A stretch of 64,000 bases of DNA from Heyndrickxia sp050281185 (GTDB lineage: Bacteria; Bacillota; Bacilli; Bacillales; Bacillaceae_C), in assembly GCF_050281185.1 (NCBI RefSeq), contig NZ_JBNNWS010000001.1, forward strand, positions 186,001 to 250,000, in the 5' to 3' direction. Below, piece after piece: positions 54,101 to 61,862 of this stretch. The translations under genes were made by a program, and so were the position numbers. The notes under the pieces were generated by a model, which saw nothing but the letters and a program-made list of their open reading frames with translations, ran no database searches and was not told where the DNA came from. How positions within the stretch are numbered: position 1 is the first letter of the stretch; each line of letters opens with the position of its first letter.

Positions 54101-54156
54101 ATAAAGACAAATATTCCTACTATTATTATTAATTTTTTCTTAGTCATCATAATCAT
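51109..54156 (-). CDS. Hybrid sensor kinase: 7TMR-DISM sensor, HisKA kinase, receiver and a second YesM/LytS-type kinase module
   Basis: 1015 residues. An N-terminal anchor (about 6-27) is followed by an extracellular 7TMR-DISM-type beta domain (about 50-200) and seven membrane helices (about 205-410). Next come a HisKA domain with SHELRNPLHG (His near 440), a HATPase with NLVHNAVKYS and IGLGLSICEQL, and a receiver domain with phospho-Asp in ISDVMMPKMSG. The last part is a second kinase of the His_kinase/LytS type (QAQIKPHFLFNTLNTI) with its own HATPase (IVENALKHGILKR). No separate response regulator gene lies beside it. The sensed signal is unknown, though DISM sensors often bind carbohydrates. 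Confidence 0.9.
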   Translation of the reverse strand: MIMMTKKKLIIIVGIFVFILISFRLCWIGMNMKLDNPQVKKGVLDLRGLDLQEVSTVSLNGEWLFYPEQFIDPKSSESEIQHSWIIVPTDWRGAVTKQGDSPFGYGTYRLQILLNQKAQQQLSLYFKEIRSSASVYINGKKVFEKGKVSKHRDESVADYSPFELNLNDKLKKIDLVIHVSNFYSFHSGGINKPIHLGTAAAINKERTMSFLMQFMVSVVLFLHGVYAIIIFILYSKTKEIIYLAITFFCATLSVLVDDNRLLLYLFPSINFHWWFKLIYFSYVASVLFLVLFLKKNGLESIGRKLSILIHIFTGLCTIYIFLLFCLNSLPETLLNTLFFALIMYLAVILIPVILWKVATNKESGFIYMLLGAISITLNILWAVFKKHYYDIPYYPFDYIIGVICLAAFWFKRFFKATDDSRNLAIKLQQIDKRKDEFLANTSHELRNPLHGIINIAQTIYENEKNPLNDENKKNLRVLISVSKRMSLVLNDLLDISRLKEGRILLHKERVNLSSVVSSVFDMLQFMVEGKNITFKMKIPNELPYVLADENRLFQILFNLVHNAVKYSNEGNIIVSAYEKKGWIEINVEDNGIGIDDETLKFIFQPYEQADSSMTAIAGGIGLGLSICEQLVNLHGGRIFVKSSLGKGSTFTFTLPVAYSQALMSVASTVMTIDKEIQRNDRKSITNNKGYQRLLIVDDDPVNLSILESILTSQYDVVTCTSGNEALTLLNESNWDLVISDVMMPKMSGYELTRKIRERYSISELPVLLLTARSQLVDVQTAFYFGANDYVTKPVEKLELTARIKALTELKASINERIRMEAAWLQAQIKPHFLFNTLNTIAALSEVNPPKMIDLLNEFGNYLHASFDLSNLNQLVPIESELELVRSYLYIQKERFMDRLKVEWEIEKNIDIQVPPLSIQTIVENALKHGILKRSNGGTIKIQIRKQDESVEIKIVDNGVGMSVDTQKALFIQQGKHTQGIGIVNTDKRLKQLFGHGLHISSTPNGGTEVSFNIPL

Positions 54157-54429
54157 TTATTTCGCCTTCCATAAGGCAAATTCCTTTTCAATAGTCAGAT
54201 AACGACCTAATCCCATCGAACTTAGTTTCCTTGCAAGGGATCATACTTCTTATTTCGTATATCACTTTATCAATACTTATACTTCTTTTAACAGTATTTT
54301 GATATAGTTAAGCTTCCTCTATTTACGTTTGAAAAGAAGTTGTAATAGAATTAGTACACCTCTGAAACATACTTGTTACATTTCCATGTTAAGGTATTAC
54401 TATCAAAAATATAAAAGGGGAACGCTATT

Positions 54430-54981
54430 TTGAAAAAGTTCATTTTATCAATTAGTACAGTACTCTGTCTAAGTATTGGAATATCAAGTGCTGCATCCGC
54501 AAGTTCAAATACATACATAGTAAAAAGTGGAGATTCATTATGGAAAATTGCACAGAAGAATAAAATTTCTGTCAGTCAGCTTAAGAAATGGAATCATCTC
54601 ACCTCAGATAAAATTCATCCAAAGCAAAAGCTTGTTATTTCTCAAACAAAACAAGCTTCAACAAAAAAGAAAACTACTACAACTAAAAAGGTAAAGGAAT
54701 TTACCGTAACGGCTACAGCTTACACTGGTAACTGCAAAGGTTGTAGTGGAATAACTGCTACAGGAATTAACCTCAAAAAGAATCCAAAAATGAAAGTAAT
54801 CTCCGTTGATCCAAAAGTAATTCCACTAGGATCCAAAGTTTACGTAGAAGGCTACGGTAATGCAATAGCTGGAGATACAGGCGGAGCCATGAAAGGTAAA
54901 AATATAGATGTTTTCATTCCTTCTGAAAAAAAATGTCTTCAATGGGGACGCAAAAAAGTTAAAGTGAAAATATTAAAATAG
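54430..54981 (+). CDS. Secreted LysM and 3D domain protein (YocH-like)
   Basis: 183 residues from TTG behind AAAAGGGG. The signal peptide ends near ASAS (about 26), one LysM wall-binding domain lies at about 28-71 (YIVKSGDSLWKIAQKNKISVSQLKKWN), a Lys/Thr linker follows, and a 3D domain is at about 100-183. The three conserved Asp of the 3D domain are visible (SVDPKVIPLG, AGDTGGAMKG, NIDVF). The layout equals Bacillus subtilis YocH, a probable muralytic enzyme. Confidence 0.9.
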   Translation: MKKFILSISTVLCLSIGISSAASASSNTYIVKSGDSLWKIAQKNKISVSQLKKWNHLTSDKIHPKQKLVISQTKQASTKKKTTTTKKVKEFTVTATAYTGNCKGCSGITATGINLKKNPKMKVISVDPKVIPLGSKVYVEGYGNAIAGDTGGAMKGKNIDVFIPSEKKCLQWGRKKVKVKILK

Positions 54982-54990
54982 GCTTCAAAG

Positions 54991-55027
54991 AAAACCAAGT
55001 GTTGTTTATATAACACTTGGTTTTTAT
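54991..55027 (+). terminator. Terminator after the 3D-domain gene
   Basis: The stem AACCAAGTGTT / AACACTTGGTT is followed by TTTTATT. Confidence 0.88.
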
Positions 55028-55116
55028 TATTTCAATAAAGCAGAGTCACTAGTGACTTCTGCTTCTTTTTTTAAGTATAATAGAAATAACATTAATTTTC
55101 GGAAAAGAGGGATAGT

Positions 55117-56079
55117 ATGACACAAAGAAAGCTTGTGATTACGCAAAATATTCAATCAGATTTATTCGAAAAGATTAAAGAAATAATCCCGAATTGGGAG
55201 ATTATAGTAGGGAAAGATCCGGAAATTTGGAAAGAACATTTATACAGTGCTGAAATCATTGTCGGCTGGAAGAAGGAAGTCAAAGATTATTGTATTGATC
55301 AAGAATCTAAGCTTCAGTGGATACAAAGCTGGAGTGCTGGTGTAAACAGCTATCCATTGAAAGAAATGAAAGAAAAAAATATTACTTTAACAACAGCCAG
55401 TGGTGTCCATGCGTATCCAATTTCAGAAACGATTTTCACCTTAATGCTTGCCTTAACGAGAAAAATCCATACATATGTAAGAAATCAACTAACTAAAACA
55501 TGGCACCATGCAAACTTAAGTTTAGAAATTCATGGTAAAACGATTGGTATTATTGGGGTAGGCGCAATTGGAAAAGAAACCGCAAAAATAGCCAAAGCCT
55601 TTGGTATGAAGGTGATTGGCATTCGTCATTCAGATAATAAAGAAGAGTTCTTTGATGAAATGTATACTTCTGAATATTTAAATACCATTCTTCCACAATG
55701 TGACTATGTAATTGTCACAACACCACTTACTAATGACACGTATTATATGTTTGGTGAAAAACAGTTTCAATTAATGAAGGAAACCGCATTTTTCATTAAT
55801 ATTGGCCGTGGAGAGATTGTCGTAGAGAAAGATCTTATTAAAGCGCTTGAAAACAAAGAGATTGCAGGTGCAGGACTAGATGTATTTGAAAAAGAACCAT
55901 TGTCCGAACAAAGTCCGCTTTGGGATTATGAAAATGTTATTATTACACCTCATACAGCTGGTTCAACGGAACATTACGAATCAAGGGTCATTGAAGACAT
56001 CTTTATCCCAAATCTGAAACATTATCTTCAAGATAGAACACCTAATTTTAATATTGTTAATTATGAAAAAGGGTATTAA
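55117..56079 (+). CDS. D-isomer-specific 2-hydroxyacid dehydrogenase
   Basis: 320 residues. The NAD loop GIIGVGAIGKE is at about 146-156. The catalytic triad is in the usual places: Arg in NIGRGEIV, Glu in FEKEPL, and His in TPHTAGST. It reduces a 2-oxo acid to the D-hydroxy acid or the reverse. It is shorter than SerA and has no ACT domain, so it is not phosphoglycerate dehydrogenase. It is closest in layout to glyoxylate/hydroxypyruvate reductases. Monocistronic. Confidence 0.88.
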   Translation: MTQRKLVITQNIQSDLFEKIKEIIPNWEIIVGKDPEIWKEHLYSAEIIVGWKKEVKDYCIDQESKLQWIQSWSAGVNSYPLKEMKEKNITLTTASGVHAYPISETIFTLMLALTRKIHTYVRNQLTKTWHHANLSLEIHGKTIGIIGVGAIGKETAKIAKAFGMKVIGIRHSDNKEEFFDEMYTSEYLNTILPQCDYVIVTTPLTNDTYYMFGEKQFQLMKETAFFINIGRGEIVVEKDLIKALENKEIAGAGLDVFEKEPLSEQSPLWDYENVIITPHTAGSTEHYESRVIEDIFIPNLKHYLQDRTPNFNIVNYEKGY

Positions 56080-56104
56080 TTATTCCTAATGCTCACTATC
56101 TCTG

Positions 56105-56147
56105 GCGCCTGGTTACTAAGGATCCTAAATCATTAGTAACCAGGCGC
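56105..56147. terminator. Strong hairpin without T-run after the hydroxyacid dehydrogenase gene
   Basis: GCGCCTGGTTACTAA and TTAGTAACCAGGCGC form a perfect 15-bp stem with a 13-nt loop. No T-tract follows on either strand, so it may not be a simple intrinsic terminator. Confidence 0.6.
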
Positions 56148-56177
56148 ACATGAGGGAAAATTATCGACCTAAAGAAC

Positions 56178-56326
56178 AAAAGCGCAAGCGCCTTGCTCAT
56201 CGGCGTACGGATTTCGTAGTCTTCGACTGAGATAAAGGAAACACGGTGAGGTAGTTCAGAGCCGATGTTGACTTATCGTAGGGAGGAGACGGAGAAATCC
56301 GCTAGCCGATAGGCGCTGGAGCTAGA
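56178..56326 (+). repeat. Structured dispersed repeat, copy 7 (no tail)
   Basis: Core only. The second variable site reads GGTAGTTCAGAGCC, related to the GCTCATGAGC insert of copy 4. It lies between convergent genes. Confidence 0.87.
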
Positions 56327-56379
56327 CGTAAACCTCGCTCTTTATAAAGTTATCCACAGTGCGAATATATTATAATTTC

Positions 56380-57744
56380 CTAAACGACAAGAACACCTGC
56401 AAAAAATTCATGATAAAGTGCTTGAACGGCTTTCCTTTCATTTATCTCTTTCACTCCAAACATCATACTGACCTCTGAAGAACCTTGATTAATCATTTCA
56501 ATATTTATTTCAGCTTTCGCCAATGCTTGAGAAGCCCTTGCTGCTGTCCCTACGTTTTTTCTCATTCCTTCTCCGACAAGCATGATTAAGGCTAAACCAT
56601 GTTCTACTTTAACCTCGTCTGCACCTAGTTCATGCATAATATAATCGATAATTCTTTTTTCTATTGATTCATCCAATTGACTTTCCCTAATTATGATGGA
56701 TATATCGTCTATCCCAGATGGAGAATGCTCATAAGAAATGCCGTAGCTTTCTAAAATTTGCAGCAGCTTTCTGCCAAAACCGATTTCCCTATTCATGAGA
56801 TACTTACTGACATATATGCTGCAAAAACCTTTATCACTTGCAATCCCAACAACTGGGCCATTAAGTTGTTCTCTTTCATTGACAATTCTCGTTCCGGGAG
56901 CAAAAGGATTATTGGTGTTTTTTACATGAACAGGAATACCTGCGCGATAGGCTGGAATCAGTGCCTCATCATGAAATACAGAAAATCCGGCATAGGATAA
57001 TTCCCGCATTTCACGATATGTAAGCTCGCGTATTTCTTTCGGCCGTGTCACAATGTACGGATTAACCGAATAAACAGCATCAACATCGGTAAAGTTTTCA
57101 TATAATGTGGCTTTTACGCCATTTGCCAAAACTGAACCTGTGATATCAGAACCGCTTCTTGAAAAGGTTAACACTTCCCCATTTTCGTTATAGCCAAAAA
57201 ATCCAGGAAAAATTAATACACCTGAACGGGATCTTAAGTGAAACAAACGATTATAACTTTCAGACAAAACTTGTGCATTTCCTGGTTCATCACTGACCAG
57301 TAAACCAGCTTCATTAGGATTGATATAACGGGCTTCAATTCCACGTAGTTGGAAATACTCTGCTATTAGCTTAGCGTTTATGTCCTCCCCACTTGCTTTT
57401 ATCGCCTCTAAAAACATTTCAGGATTTCTTTTATTCCCATTAAACAATTGAATAAAGTCACTCTTTATTTTATTGGAAAATGTTATTGGGAGGTTTAATT
57501 CCTGGGCAATGAGTATGTATCGATTAATAATTTCGTTCAATAATTCTGTTGCAGATCCAAACTCCAAATATTTTTTGCCACAAGCAATTAATAGATCCGT
57601 TATTTTTTCATCTGTTGGATATCGCTTTCCTGGTGCAGAAACGACAACAATCTTTCTTTCCGGATCTGATATAACAATGTCGAAAACTTTTTTGATTTGT
57701 TCACCTGTTGATAACGAGGAACCACCAAATTTCACAACCTTCAT
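56380..57744 (-). CDS. Aspartokinase III
   Basis: 454 residues from ATG 57744 behind GGGAG, the same length as Bacillus subtilis YclM (aspartokinase III). It phosphorylates aspartate, the first step toward lysine, threonine, methionine and diaminopimelate. The N-terminal kinase domain begins KFGGSSL (4-10) and includes VVVSAPGKRYPTDEKITDLL and TFSRSGSDITGSVLA. Two ACT domains occupy about 300-454. I saw no lysine riboswitch upstream, so control is probably only allosteric. Confidence 0.9.
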   Translation of the reverse strand: MKVVKFGGSSLSTGEQIKKVFDIVISDPERKIVVVSAPGKRYPTDEKITDLLIACGKKYLEFGSATELLNEIINRYILIAQELNLPITFSNKIKSDFIQLFNGNKRNPEMFLEAIKASGEDINAKLIAEYFQLRGIEARYINPNEAGLLVSDEPGNAQVLSESYNRLFHLRSRSGVLIFPGFFGYNENGEVLTFSRSGSDITGSVLANGVKATLYENFTDVDAVYSVNPYIVTRPKEIRELTYREMRELSYAGFSVFHDEALIPAYRAGIPVHVKNTNNPFAPGTRIVNEREQLNGPVVGIASDKGFCSIYVSKYLMNREIGFGRKLLQILESYGISYEHSPSGIDDISIIIRESQLDESIEKRIIDYIMHELGADEVKVEHGLALIMLVGEGMRKNVGTAARASQALAKAEINIEMINQGSSEVSMMFGVKEINERKAVQALYHEFFAGVLVV

Positions 57745-57931
57745 CTTCACATCTCCCGTTGTATAAAATATTCAAATAAAATTTAGTTAATATTATCTCT
57801 CCTATTGATAAAATAATCAAGACATTTTCTACCCACAGAGGACAAATGTCTTTTTCATGTGTATTCATCTGATCTTATTTCTAATTGAATTTAGTAATTA
57901 ATGGGGGAAATCGATATGTGATTTCATATTA

Positions 57932-57974
57932 AAAGCCCCAAGATTTTTTGAAAATGCAGTGATAGAGGGGCTTT
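57932..57974. other. Imperfect hairpin upstream of the aspartokinase gene
   Basis: AAAGCCCC / GGGGCTTT with a 27-nt loop. It may be a terminator or part of the neighbouring tandem repeat. Confidence 0.4.
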
Positions 57975-58083
57975 CATTTACCTCAAGAGCGGGCTTTCCC
58001 TTAGTTCAGGCAATGAAACGCTCTTACATTTACCCTAGAGTGTATCTTTTTGCTTTCTCTGGTTAAAGAAACGCTCTTTCATT
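57975..58083. repeat. Tandem pair of about 52-bp hairpin-bearing repeats
   Basis: Two direct repeats start with CATTTACC and end with GAAACGCTCTT. In the first the ends can pair (AAGAGCG / CGCTCTT). They occupy the divergent spacer between aspartokinase and the acyl-CoA cluster. Confidence 0.65.
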
Positions 58084-58095
58084 CAAATTACCAAC

Positions 58096-58128
58096 AAAAA
58101 AAGGTTCAAATCATATACGATTTGAACC
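58096..58128 (-). terminator. Terminator of the acyl-CoA cluster
   Basis: The perfect stem GGTTCAAATC / GATTTGAACC is followed on the minus strand by seven T. Confidence 0.9.
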
Positions 58129-58182
58129 AAAATTGATTACCTATTTTAAAACGGGTCAATTATTCTATGAAATTAGTTTTTA

Positions 58183-59196
58183 TTACTCTTTTTCTCCTTT
58201 CCATTCAATCACAGTAGCTGCCCAAGTATATCCCGTACCTGCACTAACGGCTACAGCAATATCTCCTGATTGTAATTTGCCTTGTTCACTAGCAAAATGG
58301 AGACCTATACAAGGATCTAAGGCAGACATATGTCCGTAATGATCTAAATAGATTGCTTGATCCTCTATTAGATTCAAGGATGATAACAACTCTTTAAACA
58401 TTGAACGCTTTGTATGGAGCGGCAGTAGAACTTTAATGTCTTGAGGAGACAGTCCGCTTTTTTGCAAAGCTTGACGAATCACTTTCTCAAAATTAGGAAC
58501 GGAAACAGGATCTAATCTTTCTTTCATACTAGCTGGGTCAACCACATCAATATAGTGCTGACGTTTTTCAACTGTTTCTATACTTGCAAAATGCTTAGAC
58601 CCTCCTGCAGGAATGAGGACATCGTGATGAAAAGATCCGTCTGTTATAAAGGAGCTTTCTAAAATACGACTCATCCGTGCACCCCTTTTTACCAATGCTG
58701 CGGTTCCTCCATCAGCAAAATTAAACATAAATCGTGATCGTGGATTGTGGTAATCAATAATTTGTGATTCCTTACAGCCACCGACAAGCAATATATTTTC
58801 AATTGATTCATCCGATTTCAGCATATCTTTAGCAACTTTTAAAGCAATGGGAAAACAGGAACTTACATTCATTATTTCAAAAGCATAAGCATTTTTTGCC
58901 CCAAGCTCATACTGAATTTTCGGAGCACATGACCAGACATTGTAGTCTTTATGCGGACTGCCAAAATAAATAACAACATCAATGGTTAAAGGATCGATTT
59001 TTTCTAAAATAGGCCTTGCCGCAGCAACTGCTAGATCGGACGCTTGCATTGTATCATCTGCTACATGCTTTTCATAAAGTCCAAATTTCTCGATAATGAT
59101 ATGTTCAGGAATTCCCGTCTTCACAGATAATATCGCTGCCGTTTCTATATTTCTAGGAAAATAGGTGCTTGTTGCTTCAACTCCAATATAGCTCAT
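58183..59196 (-). CDS. 3-oxoacyl-ACP synthase III-like ketosynthase
   Basis: 337 residues with the FabH/thiolase fold. The nucleophile is Cys114 (NVSSCFPIA) and the general His is His261 (LPLHTKRS). The third position, normally Asn in a GNTSAAS block, is His289 in YGHMSALD. Changes at this Asn occur in relatives that transfer or condense acyl groups outside fatty-acid initiation. Its operon partners are a MaoC hydratase-like protein and an acyl-CoA ligase, so it probably acts on CoA esters. The exact reaction is unknown. Confidence 0.8.
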   Translation of the reverse strand: MSYIGVEATSTYFPRNIETAAILSVKTGIPEHIIIEKFGLYEKHVADDTMQASDLAVAAARPILEKIDPLTIDVVIYFGSPHKDYNVWSCAPKIQYELGAKNAYAFEIMNVSSCFPIALKVAKDMLKSDESIENILLVGGCKESQIIDYHNPRSRFMFNFADGGTAALVKRGARMSRILESSFITDGSFHHDVLIPAGGSKHFASIETVEKRQHYIDVVDPASMKERLDPVSVPNFEKVIRQALQKSGLSPQDIKVLLPLHTKRSMFKELLSSLNLIEDQAIYLDHYGHMSALDPCIGLHFASEQGKLQSGDIAVAVSAGTGYTWAATVIEWKGEKE

Positions 59197-59609
59197 ATCG
59201 CTTCTCCTTCCTTTGGAACCATCATAACGGCTGAGCCTGTAAGAACAAGTGTATTTTCTTGATTATGACATTCAGTTAATAGCTTTAAAATTCTTTTTTC
59301 TTCAATAAACTCTAGTACAGTAGCTTTCGCAGTAACGGTATCTCCGATAAAAACAGGAGAAGTGAATCGCATCGTTTGTTCCTTATAGACAGAACCTTTA
59401 CCTGGTAAATGAACGCCTAATAGCTGTGAAAGTAGGCTTGAAGTCAATAAACCATGTGCAATACGCTGATTAAACCTCGTTTTTTTAGCATACTCTTTAT
59501 CTAAATGAATGGGGTTAAAGTCCCCACTTAGCCCCGCAAACAGAACAATGTCGGATTCTGTTATAGTCTTACTGCATGAAGCTTGCTGACCAATCGTAAA
59601 TGTTGTCAC
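59193..59609 (-). CDS. MaoC-like (R)-specific enoyl-CoA hydratase-type hot-dog protein
   Basis: 138 residues, a single hot-dog fold. The hydratase motif FAGLSGDFNPIHLDKEYAKKT contains the catalytic Asp and His (D-x4-H), and FNQRIAHGLL completes it. It overlaps the next gene by 4 nt, so the two are translationally coupled. It should hydrate or dehydrate the 3-hydroxyacyl/enoyl thioester related to the ketosynthase product. Confidence 0.85.
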   Translation of the reverse strand: MTTFTIGQQASCSKTITESDIVLFAGLSGDFNPIHLDKEYAKKTRFNQRIAHGLLTSSLLSQLLGVHLPGKGSVYKEQTMRFTSPVFIGDTVTAKATVLEFIEEKRILKLLTECHNQENTLVLTGSAVMMVPKEGEAI

Positions 59610-59624
59610 TCCTTCACCTTCTTT

Positions 59625-61103
59625 CTATTTAGTTACCAGTTGATTCTTTTGAATTTTTCCTGTTGCATTTTTGGGCAGTTCATCTAAAAATATAACCTTT
59701 TTGGGAATTTTGTATTTTGCTAGCATCCGTATACAGTGATTCATAACATCCTCATGAGTGATCATGCTTCCTTTATTTTTCACCACAAAAGCAGTAGGTA
59801 CTTCTCCCCACTTTGAATCAGGTACACCGATGACTGCAACTTCGTTTACATCAATAAGTTGACTAATGACCTGTTCTACTTCGAGTGGATAAATGTTTTC
59901 TCCACCTGAAATAATCATCTCTTTTCTTCTTCCAACAATATATAAAAAACCCTCATCATCTACTTTTGCTAGGTCCCCTGTAAATAACCATCCATCTTTA
60001 ATCGCTTCGTTCGTTGCTTCTGGTCTTTTCCAATATTCCTTCATAATATTTGGACCTCTTACAATTAACTCTCCAACTTCACCGTCTTGAACTAAATTTC
60101 CTTGTGAATCGACAAGTTTATATTCACTAAAAAGGACGGGCTTTCCAATAGAACCCCTTTTTCTGTTCGCATCTTCTTTACTTAACATAAATAATGATGG
60201 AGATGTCTCTGTCATGCCAAATCCTTGGCCAAATTGTAGCCCATGATCGTAAAAGGCTTTGATAATTTCATAACGACAAGGAGCGCCACCATTATAAAAC
60301 CAACGAACCGATCGTAAATTTGTTGTTTGAAAGGAAGGACAATTTAACAAGGCCTGATGAATAGTAGGAACACCCATTACAACAGAAACTTGATGTTCTT
60401 CAATCATAGAAAGAGCTTTTTCAGGTTCAAATTTTCCTGGGATGACAATAGTTCCTCCAACAAATAATGTCGGGAAAGCAAATAAACCAATACCTCCAAT
60501 ATGAAATAACGGTAGGAGTATAATCGAACGATCATCTGAGGTTAAATCAATTGCCAGCATATTATTAATTGCATTCCAAAACATATTTTTCTGAGTCAAA
60601 ACTGCCCCTTTCGGCTTTCCTGTCGTTCCAGATGTATAGCAAATAATAAAGGAAGCGTTTTCATACACTGGATGAAATGAACATGTTGAATCCAGATCTA
60701 CGGATGCAAAATGCTCTATGTCAACTACATTTTCTACATTAGTAACATCCTGAAGCGATTTTGCCATTTCTAGAAATGGTTCTTCAGCAATTAATAGAGT
60801 CGTTTCGCTATCATTTAATTGGAAAATAAGTTCATTAGCTGTTAAGCGAATATTCAACGGAACAGCAATACATTCAATTTTTGCTATTGCAAATAATAAA
60901 ATGACATACTCTTTTCGATTTTGGGACAATATCGCAATACGATCTCCCTTTTTTACAGCTAAATGATTTTTAAGAAAGGAGGCAGTCCCCCTTATCAATT
61001 TCTCCAGTTCGTCATAAGTTATCTGTTCATGTTCTGTGATGATGGCAATGCGATCTGGATTTATATATGCCCGTTTTTCTATCCAATAGGCAATACCCTC
61101 CAT
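59625..61103 (-). CDS. Acyl-CoA synthetase (AMP-forming)
   Basis: 492 residues from ATG 61103 behind GAGGTG. ANL-superfamily motifs are in order: ATP loop CYTSGTTGKPKGAVLT near 155, FGMTETSP near 295, GWLFTGDLAKVDDEGFLYIVGRRKEMIISGGENIYP near 370-405, and the C-terminal catalytic Lys in PKNATGKIQKNQL. It activates a carboxylic acid to its CoA ester, probably the entry substrate of the operon. The chain length or aromatic nature of the acid is not evident. Confidence 0.9.
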   Translation of the reverse strand: MEGIAYWIEKRAYINPDRIAIITEHEQITYDELEKLIRGTASFLKNHLAVKKGDRIAILSQNRKEYVILLFAIAKIECIAVPLNIRLTANELIFQLNDSETTLLIAEEPFLEMAKSLQDVTNVENVVDIEHFASVDLDSTCSFHPVYENASFIICYTSGTTGKPKGAVLTQKNMFWNAINNMLAIDLTSDDRSIILLPLFHIGGIGLFAFPTLFVGGTIVIPGKFEPEKALSMIEEHQVSVVMGVPTIHQALLNCPSFQTTNLRSVRWFYNGGAPCRYEIIKAFYDHGLQFGQGFGMTETSPSLFMLSKEDANRKRGSIGKPVLFSEYKLVDSQGNLVQDGEVGELIVRGPNIMKEYWKRPEATNEAIKDGWLFTGDLAKVDDEGFLYIVGRRKEMIISGGENIYPLEVEQVISQLIDVNEVAVIGVPDSKWGEVPTAFVVKNKGSMITHEDVMNHCIRMLAKYKIPKKVIFLDELPKNATGKIQKNQLVTK

Positions 61104-61116
61104 ACATTTCACCTCA

Positions 61117-61722
61117 CTATTGTTTTCTTAATCCTTCAAAAATAAGTGTCATTGCAGATTCAAATACTTCTTCTGGAACATCTTGTTTTTCCCAATAAAC
61201 CCATCGCATTCCTAAAAATTGGCCAATGGACATTAAGCAATAAGCGATAGTTTCCTGATCAATTGTTTTAAATTCACCTGCTTGGATACCTTCTGATAAG
61301 CTTTTAATAAATCCGGTTGCCAGCTTATCGTAATACCATCGATACAATTCTTGATCTACGACAATTGCTTGCTGTACAATGCTGTATAAATTGCTGCGGT
61401 TTTTCACCCAATTGAAAAAGGCCTGAAACCCTTTACGTTGTGCATCCTCATAATTATTAGCGGTTTTCATTTCTTCTTTAATAGTTAAACGTAGCTCACG
61501 ACTATAATGACGTATTAATTCATCAAAGATATCCTTTTTTGAAGGAAAGTAATTGTAAAATGTTCCATGAGACACATCTGCTTCCTGGGTAATATTCACA
61601 ATAGATGCATCATAATAACCTTTTTTCCCAAACACCTCTTCTGCTGCTCTCAAAAGCTTATCTCTCGTTTCCCACCCTTTCTGCGTAAAGTTTTTTTCAT
61701 CATAAACCATTTTTTCTGACAC
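61117..61722 (-). CDS. TetR-family transcriptional regulator
   Basis: 201 residues from GTG 61722, 6 nt after GAGGTG. The helix-turn-helix is at about 18-60 (RDKLLRAAEEVFGKKGYYDASIVNITQEADVSHGTFYNYFPSKKDIF) and the ligand domain follows. As first gene of the acyl-CoA operon, 14 nt before the ligase, it likely represses the operon until an acyl-CoA binds. No clear operator palindrome was seen in the short upstream region. Confidence 0.9.
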   Translation of the reverse strand: MSEKMVYDEKNFTQKGWETRDKLLRAAEEVFGKKGYYDASIVNITQEADVSHGTFYNYFPSKKDIFDELIRHYSRELRLTIKEEMKTANNYEDAQRKGFQAFFNWVKNRSNLYSIVQQAIVVDQELYRWYYDKLATGFIKSLSEGIQAGEFKTIDQETIAYCLMSIGQFLGMRWVYWEKQDVPEEVFESAMTLIFEGLRKQ

Positions 61723-61825
61723 CTGAATCACCTCTTAATTTTGATTATAGATTTTTATAAAAAAATAAGTCAATAGATTTTGCGTAAAATATTTCGACAT
61801 TTCTAAAAATAAAAATTGAAGAATA

Positions 61826-61861
61826 AAAAAACGCTAGGATTTTTTATTCCTAGCGTTTTTT
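61826..61861. terminator. Terminator downstream of the dynamin-like gene
   Basis: The stem AAAAACGCTAGGA / TCCTAGCGTTTTT is T-flanked on both strands. Confidence 0.9.
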
Positions 61862-61862
61862 A

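Noticed and set aside
54374..54392. TGTTAC and TGTTAA before the YocH-like gene as a WalR box
   Set aside because: The two half-sites are spaced by 7 nt instead of 5, so they lie on different faces of the helix.
57745..57950. Lysine riboswitch upstream of the aspartokinase gene
   Set aside because: None of the conserved L-box blocks or a terminator/antiterminator pair could be found.
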